Assembly (NCBI GenBank): GCA_002371695.1
Contig: DFGG01000171.1
Location: forward strand, 1 to 9,069
Source: a bacterium UBA3756
Lineage (GTDB): Bacteria > Bacteroidota > Bacteroidia > Bacteroidales > Bacteroidaceae
DNA length: 9,069 nucleotides
Reading direction: 5' to 3'
Shown: one piece after another, positions 1 to 6,742 of the stretch
Layout: each line of letters begins with the position of its first letter
Position numbering within the stretch: position 1 is the first letter of the stretch
Position numbers and translations under genes: made by a program
The notes under the pieces: model-generated
What the model was told of the DNA's origin: nothing
The model's database searches: none
What the model saw: the letters and a program-made list of their open reading frames with translations, nothing else

Positions 1-368
1 ACATGAGAGCTCAATATCACGAAGCCTTCCGGCTGCTGGGCCAATTGTTCGAAGTACTCGTAGCCCACGATGGTGAGATCGAAACGACGACCGGCATACA
101 TGGCAAACTTATCAATGACGGCCTCGGCGAAGATGCAATGGTTCTGATAGGTATGGCAGAAAGCCTTAAAAGGACTATCGCCCCAACACTCACGAAAATA
201 GCGGTAGATAAAGCCATAGCCAGGACGGAAGAGCACACAGGGAGGAATCACGAAGATGTAGGCAAACCAATAGACAATCCTGACATCAACTATGCGCAGG
301 ATTGCTATGAGCCAACGGTGCATCAGGCCATTGCCATAGGTGGTACCTTCCCATTTCCTTTCACCCAT
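1..368 (-). CDS. LpxL/HtrB-type lipid acyltransferase, N-terminal part (cut by window edge)
   Basis: My own reverse-strand translation from the ATG at 368 gives 122 residues and runs off the window. It begins MGERKWEGTTYGNGLMHRWL and continues with a hydrophobic segment at roughly residues 24-45 (VDVRIVYWFAYIFVIPP), then an Arg/Tyr-rich stretch. The last residues are ILSSH. This layout matches the lysophospholipid/lipid A acyltransferase family (LpxL/HtrB), in which a membrane-anchoring helix precedes the catalytic HX4(D/E) motif. The His at residue 122 is probably the catalytic one, and the acidic partner lies outside the window. The start codon shares one base with the stop of the acyl carrier protein gene (TGATG), which suggests translational coupling. 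In aryl polyene clusters such an enzyme probably transfers the finished acyl chain to a membrane lipid; that substrate is inferred from context. Lipid A acylation is the alternative, but the operon argues against it. Confidence 0.82.
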   Translation of the reverse strand, partial: MGERKWEGTTYGNGLMHRWLIAILRIVDVRIVYWFAYIFVIPPCVLFRPGYGFIYRYFRECWGDSPFKAFCHTYQNHCIFAEAVIDKFAMYAGRRFDLTIVGYEYFEQLAQQPEGFVILSSH

Positions 369-610
369 CAGCCCACCTTACTCTCGATGTAGTCACAAAA
401 TTGGCTGAGCGTGGTAACGCCCTGCATCTCCCCAGGCTTGATCTTAAAGCCAAAATCACGTTCCACGATGACGACGATGTCTACAAAATCGAGACTGTCG
501 AGCCCCATGTCGTCCTTCAGTTTCGCATCATCGAATATCTTGTCCTCGTCAATCTCCAAATCATCGACGAGGAATGCTCTCACCTTTTCTTCTATTTCCT
601 GTCTTGTCAT
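368..610 (-). CDS. acyl carrier protein (stand-alone, 80 aa)
   Basis: This 80-residue acidic protein has the size of a free acyl carrier protein. It carries the phosphopantetheine attachment motif at DMGLDSLDFVDI, with the modified serine predicted at Ser39. Helix I (EIEEKVRAFLVDDL) and the recognition helix after Ser39 are both recognisable. It would shuttle the growing acyl or polyene thioester between the ketosynthase, ketoreductase and acyltransferase of the same operon, in the cytosol. Its ATG lies 11 bases after the methyltransferase stop, and its TGA overlaps the acyltransferase ATG by one base. The housekeeping AcpP is normally next to fabF elsewhere on the chromosome, so this is more likely a dedicated carrier; that is inference. 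No frameshift or missing residue is seen. Confidence 0.93.
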   Translation of the reverse strand: MTRQEIEEKVRAFLVDDLEIDEDKIFDDAKLKDDMGLDSLDFVDIVVIVERDFGFKIKPGEMQGVTTLSQFCDYIESKVG

Positions 611-621
611 ATCCTATTTCA

Positions 622-1722
622 CTATTCACTTTTCACTACTATAACCGAGTGTCCCAGTCCCAAGTTATCGTATATCTGCTCAATTTCCAGCCCGGCCTCA
701 CGAATGCAACGAGTCATATCCTCGGTGTTGTACATCTTGGAGTTGCCATTGGCCATAGCCGTGAAGTAAAGACTTGTCAGCGTCAGGCACATCGATGCCG
801 TGGCAAAGCGCTGCCGGTCCCATAGCGTCTCCATGATGAAGATACGCGTATCCGGAGTCATGGCTGACTTGGCCCTTCGCAGGATACCTACAATCTGCTC
901 CATCGAAAAGCAATCGAGGAACTGACTCATCCAGATGGCATCCAGTTTCCCGATTCTGGGGAACTCCGACTTGTCATCCAGCAAGTCAATGCCATATCCC
1001 TTGATTCTCTCTGCACCAGACTTTCCAATGATGTTCTGCTGCATCATCCGTATCTGCTGTGGCAAATCGAGAATGGTCACTTCCACCTCTTGATTATATT
1101 CGACGCACTGCAAGGCCCATTTCCCTGTGTTGCCGCCCACATCGTAAAGCGAACGTACACGGTACTCATCGAAGACAATCTTCAGGGCCTCCGGGAATGC
1201 CGAGTCGCTATAGAAATGATCGAAGCCAAACCAACTTTTCTGTACATGTGCCGGCAACTGAGACAATCCCTCGTAAATAGTAGGCCACTGTCCGAAATGC
1301 TTCAATCCTTCTGGCTTGCCGCTCAGCAGCGCCTCTTCGAGACAGAACCAACCATTGTAGTTCACGTCGTGGTTGAAATCGATATTCACTCTTGTAGCCG
1401 GGTCGTTAAGCAAGAACCAGCCTGTTTTTGACAATGCGAAACAGTCTGTTTCCGTATCCACGAGGATGATGCCGATGCACAGTGAAGCCTCCGTCAGGCA
1501 CTTCACGGCATAATCGGAGAGTCCTGTCTGCTGACAGATCTCCTGACGCGTCAGTCCTTTGGGAGCGTTGCGCAGCATCTCCAGGATACCGAACTTAATC
1601 ATCAGACGCGATACCTGGAACACGATGGGCCCCCATGCAATAAACTCCGCCAGATGCTGCGCCTCACGAGCTGTCAGCTGTTCTTCGGTATATGCCTTCT
1701 GCAATGCGGGCGAGAGATTCAT
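622..1722 (-). CDS. SAM-dependent methyltransferase, two-domain O-methyltransferase fold
   Basis: The 366-residue product has the architecture of the caffeate/acetylserotonin/hydroxyneurosporene O-methyltransferase family. The N-terminal winged-helix dimerisation domain is at about residues 25-110, including the GLTRQEICQQTGLSDYAV helix-turn-helix. The Rossmann SAM-binding domain follows from about residue 185. Motif I is DVGGNTGKW (194-202) and the ribose-binding acid is probably Asp219 in TILDLPQQ. Where classical members have the catalytic His of an LHDW-type motif, this protein reads FLDCFS (268-273), so His appears replaced by Asp270. The fold is therefore clear but the chemistry less so. 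Within a polyene operon the likely role is methylation of the aryl head or its hydroxyl group (inference). It sits 6 bases after the ketosynthase stop and 11 bases before the ACP gene, so it is cotranscribed. No upstream Shine-Dalgarno sequence is visible. Confidence 0.87.
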   Translation of the reverse strand: MNLSPALQKAYTEEQLTAREAQHLAEFIAWGPIVFQVSRLMIKFGILEMLRNAPKGLTRQEICQQTGLSDYAVKCLTEASLCIGIILVDTETDCFALSKTGWFLLNDPATRVNIDFNHDVNYNGWFCLEEALLSGKPEGLKHFGQWPTIYEGLSQLPAHVQKSWFGFDHFYSDSAFPEALKIVFDEYRVRSLYDVGGNTGKWALQCVEYNQEVEVTILDLPQQIRMMQQNIIGKSGAERIKGYGIDLLDDKSEFPRIGKLDAIWMSQFLDCFSMEQIVGILRRAKSAMTPDTRIFIMETLWDRQRFATASMCLTLTSLYFTAMANGNSKMYNTEDMTRCIREAGLEIEQIYDNLGLGHSVIVVKSE

Positions 1723-1728
1723 ACGAGT

Positions 1729-2949
1729 CTATACTTTTTTGATTACTAATGCACTGTTTGTCCCACCAAAGCCGAAGGAATTGCTCAGCACGCAGTTCAC
1801 CTCCGTATCTATGGTCTTAACTGCCAGGTTCAGCTTATCCGAATATTGATCCGGATTCTCCAGGTTGATATTGGGCGCAACGAAGTTGTGCTGCATCATC
1901 AGCGTGCTGTACACAATCTCAGAAGCTCCGGCCATCCAGCACTCATGGCCCGTCATCGACTTGGTACTGCTGATGAGCGCCCTTTGCCCATGGAACATAC
2001 GGTCGAGTGCCATAGCCTCACACTTATCGCCCAGTGGGGTCGAGGTGGCATGGGCGTTAACATAGTCAATGTCGTCGAGGGCGATGCCGGCATCCTTCAT
2101 CGCGCGAGTCATGGCAGTCACGCTCCCTTCGTCGCTGGGTTCAGAGATTCCGCCGCCATTGCTTGAGAAGCCGTAGCCACAGACTTCTGCGAGTATCGTG
2201 GCGCCACGGGCAACGGCATGGTCGTATTCCTCCAACACCAAGGCCGCAGCCCCGCCACTGGGTACCAGCCCGTCGCGATCGCGATCGAAAGGACGGCTTG
2301 CCTTTTGGGGCTCGTCCATACGGACGGAAAAAGCCCCGAGGGCATCGAAGGACGCCAGCGAATAATGGTTGGTTTCCTGGGCACCTCCACAGAGCACCAT
2401 GTCCTGCAGTCCCTGACGGATGAGCATCATGCCCAGGCCTATCGAGTGGCTGCCGCTGGCACACGCTGCCGAAACAGAGAAGTTGACACCACGCAAGTGG
2501 AAGATGGTGCTCAGGTTCATGTTCACGGTAGAGTTCAGCGCCTGAAACACCAGGCCATAGCCGAGCATGGCCGAGTCGTGCTTTTCGTCCATGATATTGG
2601 CCGACTCGATGACGGCCTTTGCCGAGGAGTCGTTGCCGAAGATACACCCCACCTCTTGCTGCCGGAGATAGTCGTCATCGACACCTGCCTGTTGGAAAGC
2701 CTGCCGTGAAGCCATGTAAGCATACTGTGCTTCCTCAGACATACCGGCACGGGTGTGACGATCAAGCATCTGTTTGGTGATGACGGGTGTCTCCACAATA
2801 CCCATCAGTCCAGACCGATAGCCGTAGACAAGGCGGTCCTGGTCAAGTCCGATACCAGACCTGCCATGATACAGAGCGTCGCAGACGGTCTCCTGGTCAG
2901 TACCCAGGCACGACCAGATGCCCATACCTGTTATGACGACGCGCCTCAC
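1729..2949 (-). CDS. beta-ketoacyl-ACP synthase (FabF/FabB type) of a polyene/polyketide operon
   Basis: This 406-residue thiolase-fold ketosynthase has a complete Cys-His-His triad. The nucleophile is Cys163 in SVSAACASGSHS, and the histidines are His300 in NAHATSTPLGD and His335 in KSMTGHECWMAGA, with Lys330 conserved. The glycine-rich tail SNSFGFGGTNSALV is intact. It would condense malonyl-ACP with an acyl starter on the ACP encoded downstream. I chose the GTG at 2949 because it gives the family's canonical beginning (MRRVVITGMG). The next in-frame ATG is at residue 9, inside that strand. The GTG overlaps the ketoreductase stop as GTGA, a classic coupled junction. The family is close to primary fatty acid synthases, but the neighbours (methyltransferase, ACP, acyltransferase) favour an aryl polyene or flexirubin-type pathway. 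No separate chain-length-factor partner is seen within the window. Confidence 0.92.
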   Translation of the reverse strand: MRRVVITGMGIWSCLGTDQETVCDALYHGRSGIGLDQDRLVYGYRSGLMGIVETPVITKQMLDRHTRAGMSEEAQYAYMASRQAFQQAGVDDDYLRQQEVGCIFGNDSSAKAVIESANIMDEKHDSAMLGYGLVFQALNSTVNMNLSTIFHLRGVNFSVSAACASGSHSIGLGMMLIRQGLQDMVLCGGAQETNHYSLASFDALGAFSVRMDEPQKASRPFDRDRDGLVPSGGAAALVLEEYDHAVARGATILAEVCGYGFSSNGGGISEPSDEGSVTAMTRAMKDAGIALDDIDYVNAHATSTPLGDKCEAMALDRMFHGQRALISSTKSMTGHECWMAGASEIVYSTLMMQHNFVAPNINLENPDQYSDKLNLAVKTIDTEVNCVLSNSFGFGGTNSALVIKKV

Positions 2950-3677
2950 GTGTACAAGCCTCCGTTGATATTGATGACCTCACCCGTAATATATGCTGCC
3001 TCATCCGAAGCCAGGAAGGCCGCGAGTGCAGCCACCTCCTCAGGACGCCCGAAGCGCCCTGCGGGAATCTGCTTCTTCAACTCATCCTGAGCCAGGTCCT
3101 TTGTCATATCCGTCTCGATGAATCCAGGGGCGATGGCATTTACGGTGATGCTACGGGCAGCCACCTCCTGTGCCAAAGCCTTGGTGGCTCCGATGAGAGC
3201 AGCCTTGGCGGCACTGTAGTTTGACTGTCCGGGCAGTCCTTTCACGCCTGAGAGCGAAGCCATATTGATGATGCGACCTCCACGCTTGCGAGGCATCATG
3301 TGCTTCAACAAGCGGCGCGTCACGTAGAAATAGCCGTTGAGCGTCGTGTCGAGCACACTGTGCCAGTCGTCGTCAGACATCATGAAGAGTGCTCCGTCAC
3401 GACGGATGCCGGCATTGTTCACCAGCACGGCGATATAGTCCTCCGGATGAGCCTGCTCCCACTGCTCGAGGGCTCCCTCGATGGCTTCTGGCTTCGATGT
3501 ATCGAAGGGTAACAACTCAGCAACACCTCCGTTTGCCGTGATCTCGTCAGCCACCGCCTGGGCTGCTGCCGTATTACTTAAGTAGTTGATAACCACTGGC
3601 CATCCTGCAGCAGACAACCGCAGGGCTACAGCCTTTCCTATGCCTCTGGAGGCACCTGTCACTAATGCGTATTTCAT
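2946..3677 (-). CDS. fabG: 3-oxoacyl-ACP reductase (SDR ketoreductase), first gene of the operon
   Basis: The 243-residue protein is a classical short-chain dehydrogenase/reductase of FabG type. It has the cofactor motif TGASRGIG (7-14), NNAG (87-90), and the catalytic tetrad Asn114, Ser141, Tyr154 and Lys158 (NYSAAK). The PGFIETDM loop and the C-terminal ITGEVININGG are also present. It should reduce beta-ketoacyl-ACP to beta-hydroxyacyl-ACP with NADPH. The length is normal and no motif is damaged. It leads the minus-strand operon. A Bacteroidetes -7 box lies 35 bases upstream, and its stop overlaps the ketosynthase start by four bases. The symbol fabG is used for the family. Because the gene sits in a cluster with methyltransferase and acyltransferase genes, it is probably the pathway-specific ketoreductase rather than the housekeeping one (inference). 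Confidence 0.93.
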   Translation of the reverse strand: MKYALVTGASRGIGKAVALRLSAAGWPVVINYLSNTAAAQAVADEITANGGVAELLPFDTSKPEAIEGALEQWEQAHPEDYIAVLVNNAGIRRDGALFMMSDDDWHSVLDTTLNGYFYVTRRLLKHMMPRKRGGRIINMASLSGVKGLPGQSNYSAAKAALIGATKALAQEVAARSITVNAIAPGFIETDMTKDLAQDELKKQIPAGRFGRPEEVAALAAFLASDEAAYITGEVININGGLYT

Positions 3678-3711
3678 TGCTTAATTATCGTTTGAACTTC
3701 AAATTTGATTG

Positions 3712-3719
3712 CAAAAGTA
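3712..3719 (-). promoter_or_regulatory. -7 box of the polyene-type operon promoter
   Basis: Read on the minus strand this is TACTTTTG, a perfect match to the Bacteroidetes TAnnTTTG -7 element, 35 bases from the fabG start codon. A TTTG lies upstream at 3735-3732 (minus strand) but only 12 bases away, closer than the usual spacing of about 20, so the -33 element is weak or ill-placed. Transcription probably starts near 3705. Confidence 0.6.
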
Positions 3720-3783
3720 CATATTTTCCTGCAAATAACCGACTTTTTTAGTAGAATATTACATTTTTACGGAAAATTATGCT

Positions 3784-3791
3784 TACCTTTG
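3784..3791 (+). promoter_or_regulatory. -7 box of the cellobiose phosphorylase promoter
   Basis: TACCTTTG matches the Bacteroidetes TAnnTTTG consensus exactly and lies 31 bases before the ATG at 3823. A T-run at 3764-3768 may serve as a weak -33 element. Transcription would begin near 3798, leaving a leader of about 25 bases without a Shine-Dalgarno sequence. Together with the opposite-facing box at 3712-3719 it makes the 145-base gap a divergent promoter region. Confidence 0.65.
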
Positions 3792-3822
3792 TAGCAGTGA
3801 ATAAGCTAACTTTATCAGAAAC

Positions 3823-6309
3823 ATGGAACAACAGAAACGTTATGGTCACTTCGACGACCAACACCGCGAGTATGTCATCACAGACCCGCAGACACCATGG
3901 CCCTGGATTAACTATCTGGGCAATGAGGACTTTTTCTCACTCATCTCTAATACCGCTGGCGGCTACTCCTTCTACAAGGATGCCAAGTTCCGCCGCATCA
4001 CCCGTTATCGCTACAACAACGTACCGATGGACAACGGAGGGCGCTACTTCTACATCAAGGATGGCGACACCATCTGGAATCCAGGATGGAAACCCTGCAA
4101 GACACCACTTGAATTCTACGAGTGCCGTCACGGCATGGGCTATACCCGCATCACGGGCCGCAAGAACGGGGTGGAAGCCTCGGTACTCTTCTTCGTACCG
4201 CTGAAAAAGTGGGCTGAGGTGCAGAAGCTAACCCTGAAGAACCTCTCGCAGGAGGTGAAGACCCTGAAGCTCTTCTCCTTCGAGGAGTGGTGCCTGTGGA
4301 ATGCAGCTACCGACATGGAGAACTTCCAGCGCAATTTCTCGACTGGCGAGGTGGAGATCGAGGGCTCGACCATCTACCATAAGACGGAATACCGCGAGCG
4401 CCGCAACCACTATGCGTTCTATCATGTGAACACAGAGATACAGGGCTTCGACACTGACCGTGAGACTTTCGTAGGCCTCTACAATGAGTTTGCCGATCCT
4501 CAGGCAGTCCTTGAGGGAAAGCCTCGCAACTCTCATGCCCACGGCTGGAGTCCTATTGCATCCCACTACATCGAGATAACACTCCAGCCGGGCGAACAGA
4601 AAGACTTCATCTTCCTGCTTGGCTACATCGAGAACGAGCAGGACAAGAAATTCTCTGCTCCCCAGGTCATCAACAAGGAGAAGGCGCATCAACTCATCGC
4701 CGAGCTCGACACCACAGAGAAAGTCGACAAGGCTTTTGCTGAACTTTGCGAGTATTGGGATGCCCTGCTTAATATATATAAGGTACATACAGGCAACGAC
4801 AAGCTCGACCGTATGGTGAACATCTGGAATCAGTACCAGTGCATGGTGACGTTCAACTTCTCGCGCTCAGCCTCCTTCTTCGAGAGCGGCGTGGGGCGCG
4901 GCATGGGCTTCCGCGACTCCAACCAGGACCTCGTCGGCTTCGTGCATCAGATACCCCCTCGGGCACGCCAGCGCATCATCGACATCGCATCGACGCAGTT
5001 CCCCGACGGCGGCTGCTACCACCAGTACCAGCCCCTCACCAAGCGCGGCAACAACGACATCGGCGGCGGCTTCAACGATGACCCCTGCTGGCTTATCTTC
5101 GGCACCGTGGCCTACATCAAGGAGACGGGCGACTTCTCTATCCTCAACGAGATGGTGCCTTTCGACAACCAGCCCGGCAGCGAGGTGACTCTCTTCGAGC
5201 ACCTGAAGATTTCAATGGACCATGTCATCAACAACCTGGGCCCCCACATGCTGCCCCTCATTGGTCGTGCCGACTGGAACGACTGTCTGAACCTCAACTG
5301 TTTCTCATGGGATCCCAACGAGAGTTTCCAGACCACGGAGAACGTCTCCGAGGGCACCAAGGCCGAGAGTCTCATGATTGCAGGCCTGTTCGTAGTGACA
5401 GGCAAGGACTTCATCAAACTCTGCGAGGAGTTATCCGGAAAATCCGGAAAATCCGGTTTATCCGGTTTATCCGGTATCGACTTCGTCGCCGAAGCCGAGC
5501 GCATGCAACAGGCCGTCGATGCAATGATAGAGGCCGTCAAGAAGCACGGCTGGGACGGCGAGTGGTATCTCCGTGCCTACGACTTCTACGGCCGTAAGAT
5601 CGGCTCCAACGAGTGCGACGAGGCCAAGATCTTCATCGAGAGCCAAGGCTGGTGTACGATGGCAGAGATTGGTGCCGAAGAAGGCATGGTAGCTAAGAGC
5701 CTCGACTCCTGCAAGAAATACTTGGAGTGCGAACACGGCATGGTGCTCAACAACCCCGCCTTCACGAAGTACATCTATGAGTATGGCGAGATCAGTTCTT
5801 ACCCTGAGGGCTACAAGGAGAATGCCGGCATCTTCTGCCACAACAATCCCTGGGTCATCATCGGCGAGTGTATTGCAGGCCGTGGCAACGATGCCTGGAA
5901 CCACTACGCCAAGATCCTGCCCTCATACGTCGAGGAGAAATACCAGACGCTGCACAAGGTGGAGCCATACGTCAACTGCCAGATGGTGGCCGGCAAGGAC
6001 GCCTACAAACCTGGCGAGGGCAAGAACTCGTGGCTCACGGGTACCGCCGCCTGGATGTGGTACACCGTGTCGGAGTTTATCCTCGGCATCAAGCCAGACT
6101 ATGAGGGCCTGCGCATCGATCCCTGCCTGCCTGAGACGGCCACAGACTACACCGTCTGCCGTAAGTTCCGCGAGGCAGAATACGAGATCACCATCCATCC
6201 CAACGGCACGCAGAAGGGAGTGAAGAGCATCACGCTCGACGGCCAGCCCATCGAGGGCACCATCATCCCCTACTCTGCTGGCAAGCATATCGTGGAAGTG
6301 ACGATGTAA
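3823..6309 (+). CDS. GH94 cellobiose phosphorylase (828 aa)
   Basis: The product is a GH94 inverting phosphorylase, most like cellobiose phosphorylase, which converts cellobiose plus phosphate to glucose 1-phosphate and glucose. It begins [20 protein letters not shown], typical of the family, and has no signal peptide, so it is cytosolic. The N-terminal beta-sandwich covers about residues 1-270, a helical linker follows, and the (alpha/alpha)6 barrel covers about 330-750. The catalytic acid is predicted at Asp487 in [10 protein letters not shown]. His673 (IFCHNNPW) and Thr739-Gly740 (LTGTAAW) lie at positions expected for phosphate binding. The substrate-side motif [19 protein letters not shown] is also typical. 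An odd Ser-Gly-rich segment at residues 538-551 is encoded by a 9-bp DNA repeat, and comparison with remembered relatives suggests an insertion of about 10 residues between two helices. Other GH94 specificities (cellodextrin, chitobiose) are possible but less likely. The gene is monocistronic, with its own promoter and terminator. Confidence 0.93.
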   Translation: MEQQKRYGHFDDQHREYVITDPQTPWPWINYLGNEDFFSLISNTAGGYSFYKDAKFRRITRYRYNNVPMDNGGRYFYIKDGDTIWNPGWKPCKTPLEFYECRHGMGYTRITGRKNGVEASVLFFVPLKKWAEVQKLTLKNLSQEVKTLKLFSFEEWCLWNAATDMENFQRNFSTGEVEIEGSTIYHKTEYRERRNHYAFYHVNTEIQGFDTDRETFVGLYNEFADPQAVLEGKPRNSHAHGWSPIASHYIEITLQPGEQKDFIFLLGYIENEQDKKFSAPQVINKEKAHQLIAELDTTEKVDKAFAELCEYWDALLNIYKVHTGNDKLDRMVNIWNQYQCMVTFNFSRSASFFESGVGRGMGFRDSNQDLVGFVHQIPPRARQRIIDIASTQFPDGGCYHQYQPLTKRGNNDIGGGFNDDPCWLIFGTVAYIKETGDFSILNEMVPFDNQPGSEVTLFEHLKISMDHVINNLGPHMLPLIGRADWNDCLNLNCFSWDPNESFQTTENVSEGTKAESLMIAGLFVVTGKDFIKLCEELSGKSGKSGLSGLSGIDFVAEAERMQQAVDAMIEAVKKHGWDGEWYLRAYDFYGRKIGSNECDEAKIFIESQGWCTMAEIGAEEGMVAKSLDSCKKYLECEHGMVLNNPAFTKYIYEYGEISSYPEGYKENAGIFCHNNPWVIIGECIAGRGNDAWNHYAKILPSYVEEKYQTLHKVEPYVNCQMVAGKDAYKPGEGKNSWLTGTAAWMWYTVSEFILGIKPDYEGLRIDPCLPETATDYTVCRKFREAEYEITIHPNGTQKGVKSITLDGQPIEGTIIPYSAGKHIVEVTM
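5433..5474 (+). repeat. 9-bp tandem repeat inside the phosphorylase gene
   Basis: The hexamer ATCCGG occurs five times at 5433, 5442, 5451, 5460 and 5469, an exact 9-bp period. The spacer is AAA for the first two intervals and TTT for the next two. In frame it encodes Ser-Gly-Lys twice, then Ser-Gly-Leu twice, then Ser-Gly (residues 538-551). The units use TTA for leucine and AAA for lysine, although the surrounding gene prefers CTC/CTG and AAG, so the array differs in composition from its host gene. Confidence 0.92.
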
Positions 6310-6382
6310 ATTGACAAGGTCAACTGCTGCCACGCGGTGTTTCCATGGCAGTCGTATAGAGCCTTCTCTCTGTTCCACGGAA

Positions 6383-6415
6383 GTTCCTGGCAATCGCCAG
6401 GAACTTTTATTTTTT
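6383..6415 (+). terminator. intrinsic terminator after the phosphorylase gene
   Basis: GTTCCTGGC (6383-6391) and GCCAGGAAC (6396-6404) form a perfect 9-bp stem with a 4-base loop, followed at once by TTTTATTTTTT (6405-6415). This is a textbook Rho-independent terminator 74 bases after the stop codon. Its right arm and T-tract recur downstream as a tandem repeat. Confidence 0.9.
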
Positions 6416-6467
6416 CGTCAGGAACTTTTATTTTTTCGCCAGGAGCTTTTATTTTTTCGCCAGGAAC
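6395..6467 (+). repeat. 21-bp tandem repeat of the terminator right arm plus T-tract (3 full units and a 10-base partial)
   Basis: Units at 6395-6415, 6416-6436 and 6437-6457, with a partial one at 6458-6467, share the pattern CGYCAGGARC followed by TTTTATTTTTT. The only differences are one C/T and one A/G change. Both would keep pairing with the single left arm GTTCCTGGC through a G-U wobble, and the last partial unit pairs perfectly again. The T-rich tracts recur every 21 bp, close to two helical turns. Confidence 0.93.
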
Positions 6468-6486
6468 ACGCGCGCGCACGTATATA
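6466..6486. repeat. 21-bp alternating purine-pyrimidine run
   Basis: Starting in the last repeat unit, the sequence alternates strictly between purine and pyrimidine for 21 bases. It has a CG/CA-rich core (6467-6480) and a TATATA end. Such runs, especially with repeated CG, are the classical substrate for left-handed Z-DNA under negative supercoiling. Whether it forms here is unknown. Confidence 0.75.
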
Positions 6487-6507
6487 GTTGCGATATGCAC
6501 TTTTTTA

Positions 6508-6565
6508 CCCACACCTCTTACACCTCCAACACCCAACTGGGTGTAAGAGGTGTAAGAGGTGTGGG
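6508..6565. repeat. long inverted repeat with 28-base arms
   Basis: The left arm (6508-6535, beginning CCCACACCTCTTACACCTC) and right arm (6538-6565) are complementary at 26 of 28 positions. Only two bases (AC) lie between them, and the mismatches fall at 6527 and 6528 of the left arm. The right arm itself contains GTGTAAGAG twice in tandem and then GTGTGGG. No T-tract follows on either strand, so it is not an obvious terminator. It could be a cruciform, a REP/MITE-type element, or an mRNA hairpin. Confidence 0.9.
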
Positions 6566-6680
6566 ATATTTCTGTGTTTCCCCTCTATTATACGCACGCG
6601 TAGCAAAAAGTTCGGGACTCCAGCGTGACGTTTTTAGTTAAAAGATATAAAAAAAATGTACAACCAATCGATTTTCATCG

Positions 6681-6688
6681 TAAATTTG
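6681..6688 (+). promoter_or_regulatory. -7 box of the lipoprotein gene promoter
   Basis: TAAATTTG matches TAnnTTTG exactly, 54 bases before the ATG at 6743. The -33 position shows only weak similarity (around 6657-6660). The predicted transcript starts near 6695 and would carry a small hairpin at its very 5' end (GTCTTT at 6694-6699 paired with AAAGAC at 6705-6710). Such hairpins can protect abundant mRNAs. Confidence 0.6.
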
Positions 6689-6742
6689 TCGCGGTCTTTG
6701 AGAAAAAGACTTTAGTATGTTTAATTTTAATAAAGAGAAGTT

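Larger units (their letters stand above)
6310..6742. other. 433-base intergenic region rich in secondary structure
   Basis: No credible gene is seen here. From left to right it holds a 13-bp palindrome just after the stop (TTGAC-AAG-GTCAA, 6311-6323), a weak hairpin (CTGCCA at 6327-6332 with TGGCAG at 6346-6351), and an intrinsic terminator at 6383-6415. It continues with a 21-bp tandem repeat (6395-6467), an alternating purine-pyrimidine run (6466-6486), a long inverted repeat (6508-6565), an A/T-rich stretch with eight consecutive A at 6649-6656, and the promoter and leader of the next gene. Confidence 0.85.

Noticed and set aside
3..392. 129-residue plus-strand frame at the left edge
   Set aside because: It is antisense to the acyltransferase, whose translation shows family motifs and a coupled start.
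4228..4788. 186-residue antisense frame within the phosphorylase gene, and similar frames at 4867-5202 and 5467-5904
   Set aside because: They are contained within a conserved GH94 frame with intact catalytic motifs and have no independent start signals.
6311..6323. TTGAC-AAG-GTCAA palindrome as an operator
   Set aside because: It lies just after a stop codon and upstream of a terminator, far from any promoter. A 5-bp arm is expected by chance.
6395..6467. CRISPR-like direct repeats
   Set aside because: The units are contiguous with no spacers, there are no cas genes, and each unit is a terminator arm plus T-tract.
6337..6546. 69-residue open frame with SPGTFIFS-type heptads, and the antisense 6270-6536 frame with GEKIKVP heptads
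   Set aside because: The heptads are simply the 21-bp terminator repeat read through. Both frames also cross the long hairpin, and neither has a promoter or start context.
6508..6565. Second Rho-independent terminator
   Set aside because: No T-tract follows the hairpin on either strand; the T-run at 6501-6506 precedes it on the plus strand.
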